Positions 43,775-46,118 of a DNA stretch of 46,118 nucleotides are shown here, in pieces. Each line of letters begins with the position of its first letter. The first letter of the stretch is position 1. A program made the position numbers and the translations under genes. The stretch comes from Sphingobacteriales bacterium (lineage in GTDB: Bacteria > Bacteroidota > Bacteroidia > Chitinophagales > Chitinophagaceae), in the NCBI GenBank assembly GCA_012270485.1, contig JAAXIF010000098.1, positions 307,213 through 353,330 of the forward strand, written 5' to 3'. Under the pieces are notes generated by a model. That model had not been told where the DNA came from. It worked only from the letters and a program-made list of their open reading frames with translations, and did not search any database.

Positions 43775-45025
43775 TTATTCTTCTCTATCGAACTCTTCTT
43801 GTAAGATTCTTCTTACTTCGGTAATGGTTTCTTTTTCCAGATCGGTTCTTCTTTCGAGTTCTTCCGCTGTCAGATTCAGGATACTGCGGGCAGTATCGCA
43901 ACCGATGCGCTTGAACTCATCAATTACCCATGGTTCAATTTCATCACTAAATTCATCGAGGTCGATATCAAATTCGTCTACTACTTCTTCATCTTCTCTA
44001 AACACATCGATCTCATATCCTGTCAACTCACAAGCCAGTTTGATGTTCACACCACGACGACCAATGGCCAGCGATACCTGATCTGCTTTCAGGTACACTT
44101 CCGCATGTTTCTTATCGTTGTCCAATTCCATATAACTGATCTTGGCAGGTGTTAAAGAGCGTTGAATCAATAACTGAATATTGGTAGTGAAGTTAATTAC
44201 ATCAATGTTCTCATTCTTCAATTCACGAACGATGCCATGAATACGGCTACCTTTCATACCCACACAAGCTCCCACCGGATCGATACGATCGTCGTAAGAT
44301 TCTACCGCCACTTTCGCACGCTCTCCCGGATCACGAACAATTTTCTTGATGGCGATCAGTCCGTCAAAGATTTCCGGTACTTCGATCTCCAGCAATTTCG
44401 CCAAGAATGTAGGACTGGTTCTGGACAGAATGATCACCGGTGTATTATTTTTCAGATCCACACGTTCTACCACTGCGCGGATATTTTCTCCTTTTTTGAA
44501 ATAATCCTGAGGTATTTGTTCAGATTTAGGAAGAATCAGTTCATTGCCTTCTTCATCCAACAGTAATACTTCTTTTTTCCAAACCTGGTATACTTCTGCA
44601 CTGATGATTTCTCCAATTCTATCCCCATATTTTTTGATCAATACATTTTTCTTCAGATCACTGATACGGCTGGCCAGTGTTTGCTTGGCAGCAAGAATGG
44701 CGCGACGACCAAAGTCAACCATATCCACTTCCTCATACAATTCTTCACCTACTTCAAAATCCGGCTCGATCTTTACCGCATCTGTGTAAGCCACCTCCGA
44801 CAAGGGATCAATTACTTCACCATCTTCTACAATCATTCGTCTGCGGATGATTTCCAAATCTCCTTTCTCAGCATTTACGATTACGTCAAAATTTTCATCA
44901 CTCCCGTATTTCTTACGAAGCAGTGTTTTGAATACATCTTCCACCACTTTCATCATCGTGGGACGATCAATATTTTCTGCGTCTTTAAATTCCTGAAACG
45001 CTTCGATGAGGTTGATACTAGCCAT
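43775..45025 (-). CDS. nusA: Transcription termination/antitermination factor NusA
   Basis: The 416-residue protein has the NusA N-terminal RNA-polymerase-binding domain (1-125), an S1 domain (about 135-200) and KH1 (DPVGACVGMKGSRIHGIVREL). KH2 (VSLAIGRRGVNIKLACELTGYEIDV, described from its start VSLAIGRRGVN) is followed by an acidic linker and a helix-hairpin-helix-like C-terminus (IGCDTARSILNLTAEELERR) in place of the E. coli AR repeats. It modulates pausing, termination and antitermination. It is the middle gene of rimP-nusA-infB. Confidence 0.97.
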   Translation of the reverse strand: MASINLIEAFQEFKDAENIDRPTMMKVVEDVFKTLLRKKYGSDENFDVIVNAEKGDLEIIRRRMIVEDGEVIDPLSEVAYTDAVKIEPDFEVGEELYEEVDMVDFGRRAILAAKQTLASRISDLKKNVLIKKYGDRIGEIISAEVYQVWKKEVLLLDEEGNELILPKSEQIPQDYFKKGENIRAVVERVDLKNNTPVIILSRTSPTFLAKLLEIEVPEIFDGLIAIKKIVRDPGERAKVAVESYDDRIDPVGACVGMKGSRIHGIVRELKNENIDVINFTTNIQLLIQRSLTPAKISYMELDNDKKHAEVYLKADQVSLAIGRRGVNIKLACELTGYEIDVFREDEEVVDEFDIDLDEFSDEIEPWVIDEFKRIGCDTARSILNLTAEELERRTDLEKETITEVRRILQEEFDREE

Positions 45026-45045
45026 GTCTTAAGTTTTAGAAATTC

Positions 45046-45087
45046 GGAAGACAAGCTCCAAGCTTTAAGCTTCAAGCTACAAGTCTT
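45046..45087. repeat. Heptamer-periodic array (aagctNc units) between rimP and nusA
   Basis: Tandem units aagctcc, aagcttt, aagcttc and aagctac (45053-45080) sit between rimP and nusA. Only one arm is clear; AAGCTT palindromes allow local pairing. It begins about 10 bases after the rimP stop. Confidence 0.7.
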
Positions 45088-45093
45088 ACTGAA

Positions 45094-45564
45094 TTAGAAT
45101 TTGATTTGAACTGTTGTTGATTTTATATGATTGAATGGTATTACCAATTGTTGTGTTACTGCTTTTTTGCCCTTTCCCTCGGTATGTTCTATGATGATGT
45201 CTGCTTCTGCTACTTCTAATAACTTGCCTTCTTTTTTGGTTCCATCTGCTAACAGTACTTCGATAAAACGACCGATATTCTTTTTATACTGACGATGTAA
45301 TTTCAAAGGCTCATCCAATCCGGGTGATGACACTTCTAACGAAAACTCACCTTCCGGATACATGCCGGTTTCTTCAATCAGCTTGTAAAGCTTTCGATTG
45401 AAGGATACACATTTCTCAATGGCCAGCCCTTCATCCCCATCCAAAAACACTTTTACATTGTTGGTAGGTTTGATACGAACCGATACACAGAAATAAGTAG
45501 GTTCTTCTGCCAGCATACTATCGATCAACTGCTCGATCTTTCCTATTTGTGTTTCTATTGACAT
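45094..45564 (-). CDS. rimP: Ribosome maturation factor RimP
   Basis: The 156-residue protein helps assemble the 30S subunit. Family marks include NNVKVFLDGDEGLAIEKCVSF, the SLEVSSPGLDEPLKLHRQYKKNIG segment (shown by its core VSSPGLDEPL) and a C-terminal SH3-like barrel. The start at 45564 (MSIETQIGKIEQLI) is preceded by a strong hairpin and a full promoter. It is the first gene of rimP-nusA-infB. Confidence 0.95.
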   Translation of the reverse strand: MSIETQIGKIEQLIDSMLAEEPTYFCVSVRIKPTNNVKVFLDGDEGLAIEKCVSFNRKLYKLIEETGMYPEGEFSLEVSSPGLDEPLKLHRQYKKNIGRFIEVLLADGTKKEGKLLEVAEADIIIEHTEGKGKKAVTQQLVIPFNHIKSTTVQIKF

Positions 45565-45569
45565 ATCTA

Positions 45570-45606
45570 AATAGAAGAAGGGAACGCTTCCGTTCCCTTC
45601 TATTGT
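45570..45606 (-). promoter_or_regulatory. Leader hairpin just before rimP
   Basis: AGAAGGGAACG (45576-45586) and CGTTCCCTTCT (45591-45601) are perfect inverses with a 4-nt loop, and an outer AATAG/CTATT pair can extend the stem. It lies inside the predicted short leader, ending a few bases before the ATG. It could attenuate transcription or block ribosome entry; NusA autocontrol is conceivable (inference). Confidence 0.6.
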
Positions 45607-45619
45607 TCTTTTCCTGCTG

Positions 45620-45652
45620 CAAATGTAGTGTATTTAACCCTTACGTTCCAAA
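45620..45652 (-). promoter_or_regulatory. Promoter of rimP-nusA-infB (-33 TTTG, 21-nt spacer, -7 TACATTTG)
   Basis: On the minus strand TTTG (45652-45649) is followed by a 21-nt spacer and TACATTTG (45627-45620). Both elements and spacing fit the Bacteroidota promoter consensus. This is the best full promoter in the window. Confidence 0.75.
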
Positions 45653-45656
45653 TCTA

Positions 45657-45728
45657 CCTCACCCCTTCCCCTCTCCCAGCAGGGAGAGGGGTGGCGAGCG
45701 CAGCGATGCCGGGGTGAGGCATTTTTTT
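45657..45728. repeat. Nested GC-rich hairpin (cctcacccc family)
   Basis: The outer arms are cctcacccc (45657-45665) and ggggtgagg (45711-45719). The inner arms are cccctctccc (45668-45677) and gggagagggg (45682-45691). A T-run follows on the plus strand. This layout is common as a dispersed intergenic element in many bacteria. It lies between the divergent rimP and DUF4834 promoters and overlaps neither gene. Confidence 0.8.
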
Positions 45729-45736
45729 TATCTTTG
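45729..45736 (+). promoter_or_regulatory. -7 promoter element TATCTTTG for the DUF4834 gene
   Basis: TATCTTTG is an exact TAnnTTTG match ending 4 nt before the ATG at 45741. If used, the transcript starts at or next to the start codon (leaderless). Confidence 0.55.
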
Positions 45737-45740
45737 TAGC

Positions 45741-45983
45741 ATGGTGAAGATTCTTTTATGGGGGTTTTTGATTTACTTCCTTTATAACCTGATTTTTAAA
45801 TTCATAGTGCCGGTTAGCAAAGTAGCTTCCCAAATGAAGGGACAAGTGAAAAAAATGCAGGAACAACAAGAAGCGGCGAGGAAGGAATTTGAAGAACAAC
45901 AGCGATTCCAGCAGCAAGCAGCCAATCCCACTTCTGCACCTCAGAAAGATGAGGATTATATTGATTTTGAGGAAGTTAAATAG
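45741..45983 (+). CDS. Small membrane protein, DUF4834-like
   Basis: The 80-residue protein has one N-terminal membrane segment (MVKILLWGFLIYFLYNLIF), then a basic/glutamine-rich coiled-coil stretch (KVASQMKGQVKKMQEQQEAA) and the acidic end DEDYIDFEEVK. This layout matches DUF4834 proteins of Bacteroidota; function unknown. The ATG at 45741 is used; the longer frame upstream runs through a GC-rich repeat and is rejected. Heptamer units follow about 40 bases after its stop. Confidence 0.8.
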   Translation: MVKILLWGFLIYFLYNLIFKFIVPVSKVASQMKGQVKKMQEQQEAARKEFEEQQRFQQQAANPTSAPQKDEDYIDFEEVK

Positions 45984-46020
45984 GAAAGAAACAAGAAATA
46001 CGGGTCGGGGAACAAGGAAG

Positions 46021-46060
46021 ATAGAAGCTTCAAGCCACAAGATGCAAGCTGTAAGTGAAT
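46021..46060. repeat. Heptamer-periodic array (gctNcaR units), right part beyond the window
   Basis: Units gcttcaa, gccacaa and gatgcaa occupy 46026-46055. The matching inverse arm, if any, lies outside the window. A weak AAAAAAGGT/ACCTTTTTT palindrome follows at 46076-46095. Confidence 0.6.
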
Positions 46061-46118
46061 TCCTGTCAATTACATAAAAAAGGTTGACCTTTTTTGTTAT
46101 CTAATAACCATTGGGCAT

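Noticed and set aside
45549..45740. Longer N-terminus for the DUF4834 protein
   Set aside because: The extra 64 codons translate the rimP leader hairpin and the GC-rich repeat; an exact -7 element lies just before the inner ATG.

Overview
The window looks like a chromosomal stretch of a Bacteroidota bacterium, most likely of the family Chitinophagaceae. The evidence is the TAnnTTTG-type -7 promoter element in front of many genes, a type IX secretion (T9SS) sorting-domain-like protein, the domain style of purF, surA and nusA, a DUF4834-type small protein, and SusC-style CarboxypepD_reg-like domains. No phage, plasmid or CRISPR signal is visible. Most genes are ordinary housekeeping, envelope or redox genes.

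Layout. 1-6.1 kb: a class A beta-lactamase-like serine hydrolase, Bcp peroxiredoxin, the N-terminal half only of carbamoyl-phosphate synthase large chain (carB), the C-terminal half only of transketolase, a secreted unknown and pdxH. 6.2-12.3 kb: an RND efflux pair (adaptor and pump, no outer-membrane channel) and two secreted proteins of unknown role. 12.4-17.7 kb: esterase, orphan ParA, chromate-family transporter, 2-oxoglutarate dioxygenase and a DUF3089 lipoprotein. 17.7-19.5 kb: an accessory island of very small genes. It holds a stand-alone T9SS-CTD-like protein, an 88-bp palindromic element, three tandem paralogous 63-69-residue proteins translationally coupled to a possible DUF4258/RelE-fold protein, and an ExbD-like fragment. 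19.5-26.4 kb: a secreted endonuclease/phosphatase-family protein, recQ, and the envelope precursor genes kdsD and manC followed by a KAS III. 26.4-30.9 kb: a CLC channel of fluoride-exporter type preceded by a convincing fluoride riboswitch, map, an AhpD-like/Crp pair, and a membrane-protein pseudogene. 31-38.8 kb: purF and a redox/stress cluster (FMN reductase, three pirins, OsmC, YceI, MarR) interrupted by a lone IS200/IS605 tnpA; the MarR gene and the pirin pair share a TGTAnnTACA operator. 39-46 kb: surA-like PPIase, infB-nusA-rimP in one direction, and a DUF4834 gene.

The most unusual signal is not a gene. At least eleven intergenic regions carry arrays with a strict 7-nt period. Most are folded as inverted repeats, and many begin at or within a few bases of a stop codon, often a TAG that is part of the repeat. 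Three unit types (gtccatR, gctNcaR, gtgaaNN) occupy equivalent positions after different genes. Two further hairpin families without the 7-nt period sit in the same kind of place. These look like a genome-wide set of 3'-end elements that copy or spread by units of seven bases.

All calls come from reading the sequence. No database search was made, so family names rest on recognised motifs, and functions of unrecognised genes are left open.
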